Shown here: piece after piece, positions 7,740 to 14,117 of the stretch
Numbering within the stretch: the stretch's first letter is position 1
Layout of the letters: each line of letters opens with the position of its first letter
NCBI GenBank assembly: GCA_947303225.1
Contig: CAMYXG010000012.1
Location: forward strand, 1 to 16,648
Direction: 5' to 3'
Length of the DNA stretch: 16,648 nt
From: an uncultured Caryophanales bacterium
GTDB taxonomy: Bacteria > Bacillota_I > Bacilli_A > RF39 > UBA660
Made by a program: the position numbers and the translations under genes
Notes under the pieces: model-generated
What the model was told of the DNA's origin: nothing
The model's input: only the letters and a program-made list of their open reading frames with translations
Databases searched by the model: none

Positions 7740-8648
7740 ATGGTTTCAAAAATATTCATTCAAAAATCATTATTTACAGTATTATTGATGTTTTTAATTT
7801 TAACACTTGCAACAATACCAATTATAAATAATAACAGAGTATTGCGAACAAATTTGGAAATAAGAGATAATGAATATACACCAACAAACTATGTATATTT
7901 AATCAATCAAGATCATTATTTTGTAAAAGTAGGTATTCATATCAATCAAAAGAAAAAAGCAAAATTAATTCCAAATATAATTACATATTTAAAGATAGAT
8001 AATCAAAACATTCCAAACAACTTAAATGGATATATACCAAAGAAGGCAAAACTATTAAACTATAAATTGGAAGATGATACGATATCTCTTAACTTTTCAA
8101 AAGAAATAATGACATCATCAAAAGAAAAAAATAAACAAATAGTAGCAGGTATAGTCTATTCATTATTAGAAATAAAATCAATAAAGAATATTGAAATAAT
8201 GGTAGAGGATAAACCCATTGATAATTATCCAAAAAAGCTTAATCATAGAATAGGAATTAATCAAATATATAATTTAAAAAAAAGAAACAATATACAAAGA
8301 GTAACCATTTATTATCTAGATAAATATAATACATATTATCTTCCCATTACAAAATATATAAATAGTAAAAAAAGTAAAATAGAGATTATTATGGAAGAAC
8401 TAAAAAATCCAGAAGAAAAAAATGTAATAAGTCCATTGAATAATAACATAAACTTAATAAATTATAGGGAAGAAGAAAACGTATTATACTTAAATTTTGA
8501 TAAAAAGATAGAAGAAATTAATCGACAAGAAAAGGAAAAAGTAATGAATACAATTTTGTATTCTTGTTTTGCTAATTACGATGTGAACATAATAATGATA
8601 GAAATAGAGAATCAAACATTAGACTATTACAAAAGAGGAGAATCGTAA
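7740..8648 (+). CDS. gerM: GerM-like sporulation protein with two GerMN domains
   Basis: A 302-residue protein with an AGGTGAT ribosome site. One N-terminal membrane segment (about 12-29) precedes two GerMN-like domains, about 50-165 and 185-297. Each shows a strand-rich start, a D-x-x-L-x-x-NF stretch (DTISLNFSKE, NVLYLNFDKK) and a helix followed by a final strand. B. subtilis GerM is a lipoprotein needed for normal germination and for positioning the SpoIIQ-SpoIIIAH complex. This version has no lipobox cysteine and is probably anchored by its hydrophobic helix. The nearby gerE and spoIIIAH genes support a sporulation role; from memory, gerE and gerM are also close together in B. subtilis. 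Confidence 0.85.
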   Translation: MVSKIFIQKSLFTVLLMFLILTLATIPIINNNRVLRTNLEIRDNEYTPTNYVYLINQDHYFVKVGIHINQKKKAKLIPNIITYLKIDNQNIPNNLNGYIPKKAKLLNYKLEDDTISLNFSKEIMTSSKEKNKQIVAGIVYSLLEIKSIKNIEIMVEDKPIDNYPKKLNHRIGINQIYNLKKRNNIQRVTIYYLDKYNTYYLPITKYINSKKSKIEIIMEELKNPEEKNVISPLNNNINLINYREEENVLYLNFDKKIEEINRQEKEKVMNTILYSCFANYDVNIIMIEIENQTLDYYKRGES

Positions 8649-8655
8649 AATCAAA

Positions 8656-8685
8656 AAAAGTACTTGTAATTCAAGTGCTTTTGTT
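8656..8685 (+). terminator. Rho-independent terminator after gerM
   Basis: An 11-bp stem (8656-8666 with 8672-8682, one G-U pair) and a 5-base loop, followed by a short interrupted T run. It overlaps the promoter of the tRNA gene. Confidence 0.6.
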
Positions 8686-8692
8686 GTATAAT
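8664..8692 (+). promoter_or_regulatory. SigA-type promoter of tRNA-Arg
   Basis: TTGTAA (8664-8669), a 17-base spacer and a perfect TATAAT (8687-8692). The predicted start, near 8699, is about 14 bases before the mature tRNA. Confidence 0.75.
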
Positions 8693-8712
8693 TAACCTTG
8701 TCAGTTGAATTT

Positions 8713-8789
8713 GTCTGCGTAGCTCAGCTGGATAGAGCAATCGCCTTCTAAGCGATCGGTCAGGCGTTCGAGTCGCCTCGCGGACACCA
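8713..8789 (+). tRNA. tRNA-Arg (anticodon TCT)
   Basis: A complete 77-base cloverleaf. The acceptor stem is GTCTGCG with CGCGGAC (one G-U), the D arm is GCTC/GAGC, and the anticodon arm ATCGC/GCGAT encloses the loop CTTCTAA with anticodon TCT. The T arm AGGCG/CGCCT carries a TTCGAGT loop, and an A discriminator is followed by an encoded CCA (8787-8789). It reads AGA codons, the main arginine codon in these AT-rich genes. Confidence 0.97.
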
Positions 8790-8799
8790 TATTGATAAT

Positions 8800-8830
8800 A
8801 GGAGTCGTTAATAAAACGATTCTTTTTTTT
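8800..8830 (+). terminator. Rho-independent terminator after tRNA-Arg
   Basis: A 10-bp stem (8800-8809 with 8815-8824, two G-U pairs), a 5-base loop and a run of eight T to 8830. Confidence 0.75.
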
Positions 8831-8842
8831 CTAAAAAAAACA

Positions 8843-8851
8843 TGATATAAT
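8843..8851 (+). promoter_or_regulatory. Extended -10 promoter of the PrsW-like gene
   Basis: TGATATAAT (8843-8851) is a perfect extended -10 (TGnTATAAT). The -35 position falls in the T run of the preceding terminator and is poor, as is usual for extended -10 promoters. Confidence 0.55.
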
Positions 8852-8875
8852 AAAAAAAATAGAAAGGGTGAGAGA

Positions 8876-9661
8876 ATGAGTGAATTAGGACTATTATTAT
8901 TTATAACAATCATACCAGTGATTTTAATATTAATTTATGTCTATCAAAAAGATAAACACAAAGAACCATTTAGCCTATTAATTCAATTCTTTGGACTAGG
9001 TATTCTTTGCTGTTTTATTGTAATATTCTTTTCTCAATTTTTAAGTGATTTTCTTCCCTTTATGCATTCAGAAAATAGAAATACTTTTTTTAATCTATTA
9101 CTATATGCTTTTTTTGGAGTTGCTTTTTTAGAAGAATGCTGTAAATGGTTAATGTTATTTACAAGAGGATATTATACAAAAGAATTTGATGAAGTATATG
9201 ATATCCTAGTATATTCAGTATTTGTTTCATTAGGATTTGCTTTTTTTGAAAATGCCTTTTATATTTACCATATTGGACAAATTAAAACAGCATTAGTAAG
9301 AGCATTTTCCGCTATACCAGGTCATGCATGCGATGCTATTTTCATGGGGTATTATTTAAGTATTGCAAAACAGCATTATTATAATCACAATAAAAAAGAA
9401 GAAAAGAAAAATATCTTTTTAAGCATATTCATTCCTACAATACTACATGGATTTTATGATTTTTGTATCATGTCAAAAAATAATTGGCTTGTATATACAT
9501 TTTTTATTTTTATTGCACTCTTGTATATGATATCTATTCATAAATTAAAAGAAATATCACCAGAAAACAGAACAATTAAATATAAAGATATTTTTTGTAA
9601 AAACTGTGGAGCAAAGATGGTTGGACATAAATGCAAAAATTGTGGATTAGAATGGAAATAG
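8876..9661 (+). CDS. prsW: PrsW-type glutamic intramembrane protease with C-terminal zinc ribbon
   Basis: A 261-residue multi-pass membrane protein with an AAAGGGTGA ribosome site. The PrsW motifs are all present inside or next to membrane segments: LEECCK (EE at 86-87), FAFFEN (121-126), PGHACDA (H150) and HGFYDF (H191, D195). PrsW family proteases cut membrane proteins; B. subtilis PrsW makes the site-1 cut in the anti-sigma factor RsiW under envelope stress. The last 21 residues form a CxxC-x8-CxxC zinc ribbon (C241, C244, C253, C256) on the probable cytosolic side, an addition to the core domain that may bind a partner. The real substrate is unknown; no sigma/anti-sigma pair is in the window. 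It is probably a single-gene unit. Confidence 0.87.
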   Translation: MSELGLLLFITIIPVILILIYVYQKDKHKEPFSLLIQFFGLGILCCFIVIFFSQFLSDFLPFMHSENRNTFFNLLLYAFFGVAFLEECCKWLMLFTRGYYTKEFDEVYDILVYSVFVSLGFAFFENAFYIYHIGQIKTALVRAFSAIPGHACDAIFMGYYLSIAKQHYYNHNKKEEKKNIFLSIFIPTILHGFYDFCIMSKNNWLVYTFFIFIALLYMISIHKLKEISPENRTIKYKDIFCKNCGAKMVGHKCKNCGLEWK

Positions 9662-9669
9662 AATCAATC

Positions 9670-9698
9670 TTGTCTTTTTTTGTAGTACAAGTTATAAT
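9670..9698 (+). promoter_or_regulatory. SigA-type promoter of the glycosyltransferase gene
   Basis: TTGTCT (9670-9675), a 17-base spacer and a perfect TATAAT (9693-9698). The predicted start is near 9705. Confidence 0.75.
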
Positions 9699-9740
9699 AA
9701 TTAGCAGTTGAAATTGGAGAATAATCGAGGAGATGAAGGA

Positions 9741-10748
9741 ATGAAAGTATTGCTATATACAGAAGGAGAAAAGCTTTTTTCAAAAAGCGGTTTAGGTAAA
9801 GCCATTAAACATCAAATGAAAGCATTAGAATATGAAAATATTGACTATACCACAGATGTACAAGATGATTATGATATTGTACATATTAATTGGTATGGAC
9901 CAAATTCATTTGCTTTAGCAAAGCTAGCAAAAAAGAAAGGAAAAAAAATAGTCTACCATGCACACAGCACAGAAGAAGACTTTAAAAATGGATTTATTTT
10001 TTGTAAACAAATTTCTCCAGCATTTAAAAAATGGTTAATTAAATGTTACAGTTTAGGAAACGTTATTATTACTCCAACTCCATATTCCAAAAGACTATTA
10101 GAAGGATATGGAATAGATAAGAAAATATATGCAATTTCCAATGGTATTGATTTAGAAAACTTTAAAAAAGATAGAAAGCTAGGAAAAAAATTTAGAGAAC
10201 GATATGAGTTAACAGAAAAAGATAAAGTAGTTATAGGAATAGGATTATATATTGAAAGAAAAGGAATCATTGATTTTGTAGAACTGGCAAAACGACTTCC
10301 AGAATATAAGTTTATTTGGTTTGGTTATAGTCCATTAAGTGCAGCAACAAGAGAAGTTAGAGAAGCTGTAAAGACAAAGCTAGATAATCTATTATTTGCT
10401 GGATATGTTGAACAAAAAGAAATCATAGAAGCAATGAATGGCTGTGATTTATATTTCTTTCCCACATATGAAGAAACAGAAGGAATTCCAATTATAGAAG
10501 CATGTGCTTGTCAGACTCCTGCATTAATTAGAGACATTCCTATTTTTGAAGAATGGTTAGAGGATGGCAAAAATGTCTATAAAGCAAAAACAATCGATGA
10601 AATGGAAGAAAAAATAAGAAAAATTGTTGAAAAAGAGCTTCCAGACTTAGGAGAGGAAGCCTATAAAGTAGCTAAGGAAAGAGACTTAAAAGAGATTGGT
10701 AAGCAGCTAAGAAAAGTATATGAAACAGTCTTAAAAGAAAGAGAGTAA
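9741..10748 (+). CDS. GT4 glycosyltransferase, LafB/CpoA-like glycolipid synthase
   Basis: A 335-residue GT-B fold enzyme. ATG 9741 is chosen over the upstream in-frame TTG (9708) because GAGGAG (9727-9732) precedes it and the protein then begins MKVLLYTEGEKLFSKSGLGKA, as in this family. The N-terminal half has YTTDVQDDYDIVHIN and HAHSTEEDF; the C-terminal half has ISNGIDLENF and the nucleotide-sugar E-x7-E motif (E245 and E253, in EETEGIPIIEA). The pattern recalls streptococcal CpoA/LafB, which adds a hexose to glucosyl-diacylglycerol to make the glycolipid anchor of lipoteichoic acid; the comparison is from memory. No LafA-like partner is adjacent. It is transcribed from its own promoter and ends in a strong shared hairpin. 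Confidence 0.85.
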   Translation: MKVLLYTEGEKLFSKSGLGKAIKHQMKALEYENIDYTTDVQDDYDIVHINWYGPNSFALAKLAKKKGKKIVYHAHSTEEDFKNGFIFCKQISPAFKKWLIKCYSLGNVIITPTPYSKRLLEGYGIDKKIYAISNGIDLENFKKDRKLGKKFRERYELTEKDKVVIGIGLYIERKGIIDFVELAKRLPEYKFIWFGYSPLSAATREVREAVKTKLDNLLFAGYVEQKEIIEAMNGCDLYFFPTYEETEGIPIIEACACQTPALIRDIPIFEEWLEDGKNVYKAKTIDEMEEKIRKIVEKELPDLGEEAYKVAKERDLKEIGKQLRKVYETVLKERE

Positions 10749-10779
10749 AACGATTATTTGAATCATTTTACTCTCTTTT
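10738..10779. terminator. Bidirectional terminator between convergent genes
   Basis: A 13-bp perfect stem (10738-10750 with 10766-10778), with an inner GATT/AATC helix in the loop and A and T runs on the two outer flanks. It overlaps the ends of both convergent coding regions. Confidence 0.8.
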
Positions 10780-11905
10780 ATTTATAATAATAAGTTCTCT
10801 CTTTTTTTACAGAAATATTGAGAAGAATACCAACAATTAACATATAAGATAACAAACTACTACCCCCATAAGAAACAAATGGTAAAGTAATTCCCATAAT
10901 AGGAAGCAAGCCGACAGTCATTCCAATATTTTGTATTTGCTGAAAAAGTAACATTCCTAAAATTCCCACTACAATATAGCGATTCGTATCCTCAATCTTT
11001 TTTCTAGCTAATTGAATAATACTAACATCTAGAAATAAGATAATTCCTAAAAGAACACAAATACCTAATAATCCAAAGTTACTTGCAAAAACAGCAAAAA
11101 TAAAGTCAGTAGATGATTCTGGAAAATAAATAGGAGTCTGATTATAACCATGTCCATATAATCCAGCAGAACCAATAGCCGCTAAAGCATTCTCTAATTG
11201 TAGACCAGCTCCTTGACTCCAGTTAAAAATCCTCTCTAAACGATAAAAAATAGAAGTACCAAATAATTGAATAAATAAATCATCTCGAAAAAAATAAGTC
11301 CAAAGAACTCCACCAATAAGACAAGAAAGTATTATTCCAAAAGAAACAAACCATCGCAATCGAATTCCACTAGCAAAAATCATAGAAAAATAAATAATAA
11401 AGTAAATCAAAACAGCTCCAGTATCAGGCTGCAAGAATGTAAGAATAGAAGGTATTAATACAATTAAAAATGACTTTATAATAAACAGAAATTCTTGCTT
11501 ACAATTTGGATTATCATAATCACTTCGAAAATCATGAATCATAGTAGCAAGAATTAACATAATAAATATTTTCATAAATTCACTTGGCTGAAAACTACCA
11601 ATACCAGGTATCATAAACCAACATTTACTATGATTAATTGGAGTTCCAAAAAATAATAACAGAAGTAATAGAAAATTTCCTAATAGATATAAAGACCAAG
11701 ATAATTGATATAAATATTCATTCTTTAATTTGATTAAAATAAAGACAAATATCCAACCAATTCCATACCATATTGCTTGTTTTAAAGCTAGATTTCCCAA
11801 AGAAGCAGAAGTATAAGTTAATGCACTATGAATAGTAATGATACTAATAATAGATAATAAAAGAATAGGAATTAATATTCGTAAATTTAAAGATATTTTT
11901 TTCAT
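10778..11905 (-). CDS. rodA: RodA-type SEDS peptidoglycan polymerase
   Basis: A 375-residue polytopic membrane protein, about ten membrane segments, of the SEDS family. Signature stretches are FQPSEFMK (105-112), LQPDTG (158-163), YFPESSTDFIFAV (260-272) with D267 at the position of the essential aspartate, and GLLPIMGITLPFVSYGGSSLLS (332-353). SEDS proteins polymerise glycan strands from lipid II together with a class B PBP. The IGM stretch before GLLP favours RodA (elongation) over FtsW or SpoVE, though a sporulation SEDS protein cannot be excluded given the neighbours. The start has an AAGGAGA ribosome site (reverse strand, 11911-11917) and an extended -10 promoter. No PBP gene is adjacent. 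Confidence 0.87.
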   Translation of the reverse strand: MKKISLNLRILIPILLLSIISIITIHSALTYTSASLGNLALKQAIWYGIGWIFVFILIKLKNEYLYQLSWSLYLLGNFLLLLLLFFGTPINHSKCWFMIPGIGSFQPSEFMKIFIMLILATMIHDFRSDYDNPNCKQEFLFIIKSFLIVLIPSILTFLQPDTGAVLIYFIIYFSMIFASGIRLRWFVSFGIILSCLIGGVLWTYFFRDDLFIQLFGTSIFYRLERIFNWSQGAGLQLENALAAIGSAGLYGHGYNQTPIYFPESSTDFIFAVFASNFGLLGICVLLGIILFLDVSIIQLARKKIEDTNRYIVVGILGMLLFQQIQNIGMTVGLLPIMGITLPFVSYGGSSLLSYMLIVGILLNISVKKERTYYYK

Positions 11906-11924
11906 AGTAATCTCCTTCTTCTAT

Positions 11925-11933
11925 ATTATACCA
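11925..11933 (-). promoter_or_regulatory. Extended -10 promoter of the rodA-like gene
   Basis: On the minus strand this reads TGGTATAAT, a perfect extended -10; no good -35 is seen. It lies about 20 bases upstream of the start codon and beside a palindrome that could serve as an operator. Confidence 0.6.
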
Positions 11934-11944
11934 AAAAGAAATCA

Positions 11945-11969
11945 ATTTTATGAAAATAATTCATAAAAT
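11945..11969. repeat. 10-bp inverted repeat between divergent genes
   Basis: ATTTTATGAA, five bases, then TTCATAAAAT, a perfect dyad between the rodA-like gene and the divergent small gene. It covers the -35 side of the rodA promoter and most of the CATANNNTA element of the other gene, so it is placed like an operator for both. It could also simply be an AT-rich palindrome. Confidence 0.55.
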
Positions 11970-11970
11970 A
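11962..11970 (+). promoter_or_regulatory. Candidate mother-cell sigma -10 element before the 92-residue gene
   Basis: CATAAAATA matches CATANNNTA and ends 4 bases before the GAGGAG ribosome site, the same layout as at gerE and gerM. The -35 is weak. Confidence 0.35.
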
Positions 11971-11985
11971 TATAGAGGAGAAGAT

Positions 11986-12264
11986 ATGAAAAAATTACCA
12001 AGAATATATAGAAGTGATGAATTATCACCAAAAGATCATAATCAAAAGTATTGTTCTTTCTATAATCAAATAAAAGAAAAAAATATCACTAAAGAATTAG
12101 ACTCTATATTTGATAGTTTTTCTAGTTTATATCAAAAGAAGGTAGAATTAAAAACGACTAAAAAAATATATCATACTTTCTTAATATCTAGAACAAAAAA
12201 TTATGTTATGACAATGGAAAAAGAAATCATTCCTATAAAAGATATTATAGAAATTAATCAATAA
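11986..12264 (+). CDS. Small protein of unknown function, possibly sporulation-related
   Basis: A 92-residue soluble protein. ATG 11986 is chosen because GAGGAG (11975-11980) is 5 bases before it; an upstream in-frame ATG at 11950 lies inside a palindrome and has no ribosome site. The N-terminal half is polar (LPRIYRSDELSPKDHNQKY). The C-terminal half alternates strands, with ISRTKNYVMTMEKEIIPIKDIIEI (roughly 66-90), a pattern loosely like small beta-barrel domains of the DUF2642 type found in some Bacillus spore proteins. I do not recognise the family with certainty. The upstream CATANNNTA element and the convergent coat gene suggest, but do not show, expression in the mother cell. Confidence 0.75.
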   Translation: MKKLPRIYRSDELSPKDHNQKYCSFYNQIKEKNITKELDSIFDSFSSLYQKKVELKTTKKIYHTFLISRTKNYVMTMEKEIIPIKDIIEINQ

Positions 12265-12281
12265 TTCGAAGTGACTCAGTA

Positions 12282-12311
12282 AAAAAATCATCCTTGATAG
12301 GATGGTTTTTT
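12282..12311. terminator. Bidirectional terminator between convergent genes
   Basis: A 13-bp stem (12282-12294 with 12299-12311, one G-U) with a TGAT loop; poly-A on the left arm and poly-T on the right let it work in both directions. It overlaps the stop codon of the minus-strand coat gene. Confidence 0.8.
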
Positions 12312-12714
12312 AGCATAAATCAATATAAGTATCAGTGAAACATCTTATTGCGCCACAACAGTTTAGATCAATTGTTACAAATTCATTAGTACTAGAGTAT
12401 TGATTAGTAGTAGTATCAAAAGATAAGATTCTACAAGTACAACAACAATCATCTAAAGCTTCTACACGAAAAATGTTACTAGTTTCTGTAATACCTTCTG
12501 TAGTTGTATAATTAAAACTCCATGGATTTCCACTACAACAATTATAAAGTTGAATCGGTCTAGTGTTATAACAGATACTTGTTGCACTTGGTCCTAAAAA
12601 AGGTTTATCACAGCCAATAAAATTATCACAACTAAAATCTTGTTTTTGAAGTACTAATATTTTTTCTAATATATCTGAAATACAAGAAGAACAATTTTGA
12701 TTAGAACAACTCAT
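12310..12714 (-). CDS. CotY/CotZ-family spore coat protein
   Basis: A 134-residue protein with 16 cysteines, including DDCCCTC in the middle and a C-terminal IDLNCCGAIRCF that matches the conserved DLdCfCAInC end of CotY/CotZ. The FRVEALDDCC stretch also matches the family pattern. In Bacillus these proteins form disulfide-linked sheets in the outer coat crust or exosporium. An AAGGAGG ribosome site (reverse strand, 12723-12729) precedes the ATG. It is slightly shorter than B. subtilis CotZ (148 residues). The long upstream region carries SigK-like and GerE-like sequences, which fits late mother-cell expression. Whether it acts as CotY or CotZ cannot be decided here. Confidence 0.87.
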   Translation of the reverse strand: MSCSNQNCSSCISDILEKILVLQKQDFSCDNFIGCDKPFLGPSATSICYNTRPIQLYNCCSGNPWSFNYTTTEGITETSNIFRVEALDDCCCTCRILSFDTTTNQYSSTNEFVTIDLNCCGAIRCFTDTYIDLC

Positions 12715-12758
12715 AAATATAACCTCCTTTCTCTAAATCATGAAGCATAATAACAAAT

Positions 12759-12791
12759 ACCAATACTATGATGCTTAGTTTTTATATTGGT
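12759..12791. repeat. Inverted ATTGGT half-sites, candidate GerE boxes
   Basis: ACCAATA (12759-12765) and TATTGGT (12785-12791) form a 7-bp inverted repeat 19 bases apart, upstream of the coat gene. Each fits the Bacillus GerE box RWWTRGGYNNYY with one mismatch. A nested AAGCAT/ATGCTT pair lies at 12743 and 12771. Confidence 0.3.
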
Positions 12792-12800
12792 TTTCTAATA

Positions 12801-12827
12801 TAAAATATGTAAAGAAAAAGATTGTGT
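12801..12827 (-). promoter_or_regulatory. Candidate SigK-type promoter of the coat gene
   Basis: On the minus strand, AC (12827-12826), 16 bases, then CATATTTTA (12809-12801) fits the SigK pattern AC-16/17-CATANNNTA. A second, poorer candidate, CATAGTATT, lies at 12770-12762. Confidence 0.4.
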
Positions 12828-12905
12828 GTTGATAAATACCTACAATAAATAATATTAAAAAAAGAATATTTTATGTAAAAAAATGTATAGATTTATTTAA
12901 AAAAC

Positions 12906-12934
12906 TTGATTATTACAAAAAAACAATATAAAAT
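12906..12934 (+). promoter_or_regulatory. SigA-type promoter of the WXG100 operon
   Basis: TTGATT (12906-12911), 17 bases, TAAAAT (12929-12934). The predicted start near 12941 leaves a leader of about 66 bases, in which GTTC (12952) and GAAC (12966) could pair weakly. I see no gene in 12715-13006; the rest is AT-rich intergenic DNA. Confidence 0.5.
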
Positions 12935-13006
12935 GGACTTATAGGATATGGGTTCGGTAGGAATTGAACTATATTCTTAAAACATAATAGGAGGTGAAAA
13001 AAGAAT

Positions 13007-13297
13007 ATGTCAACAATTCACGTAGATGAGGAAGCACTAAATGACCTAAGATATGCAATAAGAACAGCTGGTCAAGCATTTAAAATGAATTTAGCAAGAT
13101 TAACAAACTTAATCGAAGAAATCACAAGTGGGGATATCCAAGGAGATCCAGCAAATGATTTATTAGCTAAGTTCCAAGCAAAACAAGAAACATTTGATAA
13201 TCTTAGAAAAACAATTGAAGATGCAGAAGAATATGTTGGTCTACAAACAACTAAGTTTGGTCAAATGATTGGTGATTTAAAACATGGAATGAAATAA
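13007..13297 (+). CDS. WXG100-like small secreted-type protein, first of a pair
   Basis: A 96-residue, all-helical protein with a strong AGGAGGTG ribosome site. The layout is that of a WXG100/Esx helical hairpin: helix (about 7-40), a turn SGDIQGDP (41-48) and a second helix (about 49-90). The turn position that normally holds WxG reads IQG (44-46), so the tryptophan is absent while the glycine and the following Phe56 remain. WXG100 proteins leave the cell through the type VII secretion system as dimers, often as partners for larger LXG-type proteins. It is first in an apparent operon with a second such protein 24 bases downstream. No secretion motor (EssC/YukB) is visible in this window. Confidence 0.75.
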   Translation: MSTIHVDEEALNDLRYAIRTAGQAFKMNLARLTNLIEEITSGDIQGDPANDLLAKFQAKQETFDNLRKTIEDAEEYVGLQTTKFGQMIGDLKHGMK

Positions 13298-13321
13298 TTT
13301 TGGAAAGGAGATTTATAATAT

Positions 13322-13600
13322 ATGAATATTACAATTACACCTGGAGCAGCAACTGACGATGCTGCAGAAATCGATAGCATCGTAACACGTATGCAAGATG
13401 AAATGCAGGAATTAGATTCTGCTATTAAAAGAGATATTCCAGATGGAATTCAAACAACTTGGTCAGAAACTGTAAGAAATAACTGGGAGGCTTATTATAG
13501 TGCTGATGTTCCAGAAGCTATGGAAGAAATGAAATTATCTGCTGCAAACTTAAGATTAGCAGTTGAACAAGCACTAGCTTACGATCAAGAAAGAAATTAA
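13322..13600 (+). CDS. WXG100-like small secreted-type protein, second of a pair
   Basis: A 92-residue, all-helical protein with an AAAGGAGA ribosome site. Two helices (about 11-38 and 50-88) flank a turn with TTWSET (45-50): the tryptophan is present but the glycine of WxG is replaced by Glu49, and a second Trp55 follows. The two proteins of this pair thus each keep a different part of the motif, which is compatible with a heterodimer. The short N-terminal ITITPGAATDD differs from typical EsxA starts. The operon position argues for a type VII partner or substrate; it could also be a structural helper of the large protein downstream. Confidence 0.75.
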   Translation: MNITITPGAATDDAAEIDSIVTRMQDEMQELDSAIKRDIPDGIQTTWSETVRNNWEAYYSADVPEAMEEMKLSAANLRLAVEQALAYDQERN

Positions 13601-13606
13601 TAAATA

Positions 13607-13675
13607 ATACATTGCTACATGCAATGTATAAGAAAAAGAGAAAATTAACGTTTCTCTCTTTCTTATATATTGCAT
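13607..13675 (+). other. Two mutually exclusive RNA hairpins within the WXG100 operon
   Basis: Hairpin 1 pairs ATACATTGC (13607-13615) with GCAATGTAT (13621-13629) over a 5-base loop. Hairpin 2 pairs 13619-13643 with 13651-13675: 25 positions with one A-C mismatch and one G-U, and a 7-base loop. Both use 13619-13629, so only one can form at a time. No T run follows either, so a simple terminator is unlikely. Candidate roles are an RNA-processing or mRNA-stability element that sets the ratio of the small proteins to the downstream proteins, or an attenuator-like switch. Confidence 0.6.
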
Positions 13676-13692
13676 AAAAAGGGAGTGGAAAA

Positions 13693-14103
13693 ATGGAAAA
13701 GCCAAAAACATATAAGGGGTATGATAATAATGGAAATGTTATTGAATCATTTACAGGCGCAGATGCCTCATTAAAAATCAATCCCGACGAAGTGCAAGAA
13801 AAAATTGAAAAAATTGTAGAAGTTTCAGCAGAACAGACGAAGAAAATTTGTTCTGCTTTAGATAATGTAAAAGCAGATGCAGATGATGCTCTTATTGTGG
13901 AAGGAGCAAATATGGATTCCTATATGGATATGGCAATTGATGCAGTAGAAAAAGTAAATAAGAATATAAAAGATATCATTAATGCAGGAGATTTATATAA
14001 TCAAGCTTTAACTGTCCACGATCAATTACAGATTGAAAACAATAAAGCTGCTTATAATAAAACAGCAAGCACAACTGGTGTAGTTGATGTACGAGAGGGA
14101 TAG
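13693..14103 (+). CDS. Helical operon protein of unknown function
   Basis: A 136-residue soluble protein with an AGGGAG ribosome site 8 bases before the ATG. After a short N-terminal segment with a YxGYDNNGNVIESF stretch, residues about 31-65 and 73-118 form two long amphipathic helices, a hairpin reminiscent of WXG100 or LXG-associated helper (Lap-like) proteins. There is one cysteine (C53), no signal peptide and no membrane segment. It lies 14 bases before the large 826-residue gene and is probably translated with it, perhaps as its targeting partner. I do not recognise the family; the helper role is inferred from size, helicity and position. Confidence 0.75.
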   Translation: MEKPKTYKGYDNNGNVIESFTGADASLKINPDEVQEKIEKIVEVSAEQTKKICSALDNVKADADDALIVEGANMDSYMDMAIDAVEKVNKNIKDIINAGDLYNQALTVHDQLQIENNKAAYNKTASTTGVVDVREG

Positions 14104-14117
14104 AAAGGGGAATATAT

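Noticed and set aside
9708..9740. Earlier TTG start for the glycosyltransferase
   Set aside because: The promoter start is predicted at about 9705 and there is no room for a ribosome site; ATG 9741 has GAGGAG and matches the family opening.
12951..12970. tRNA fragment or riboswitch in the leader of the WXG100 operon (GGTTCG...GAACT)
   Set aside because: Only a 4-bp stem can form and no further cloverleaf or known aptamer pattern was found.
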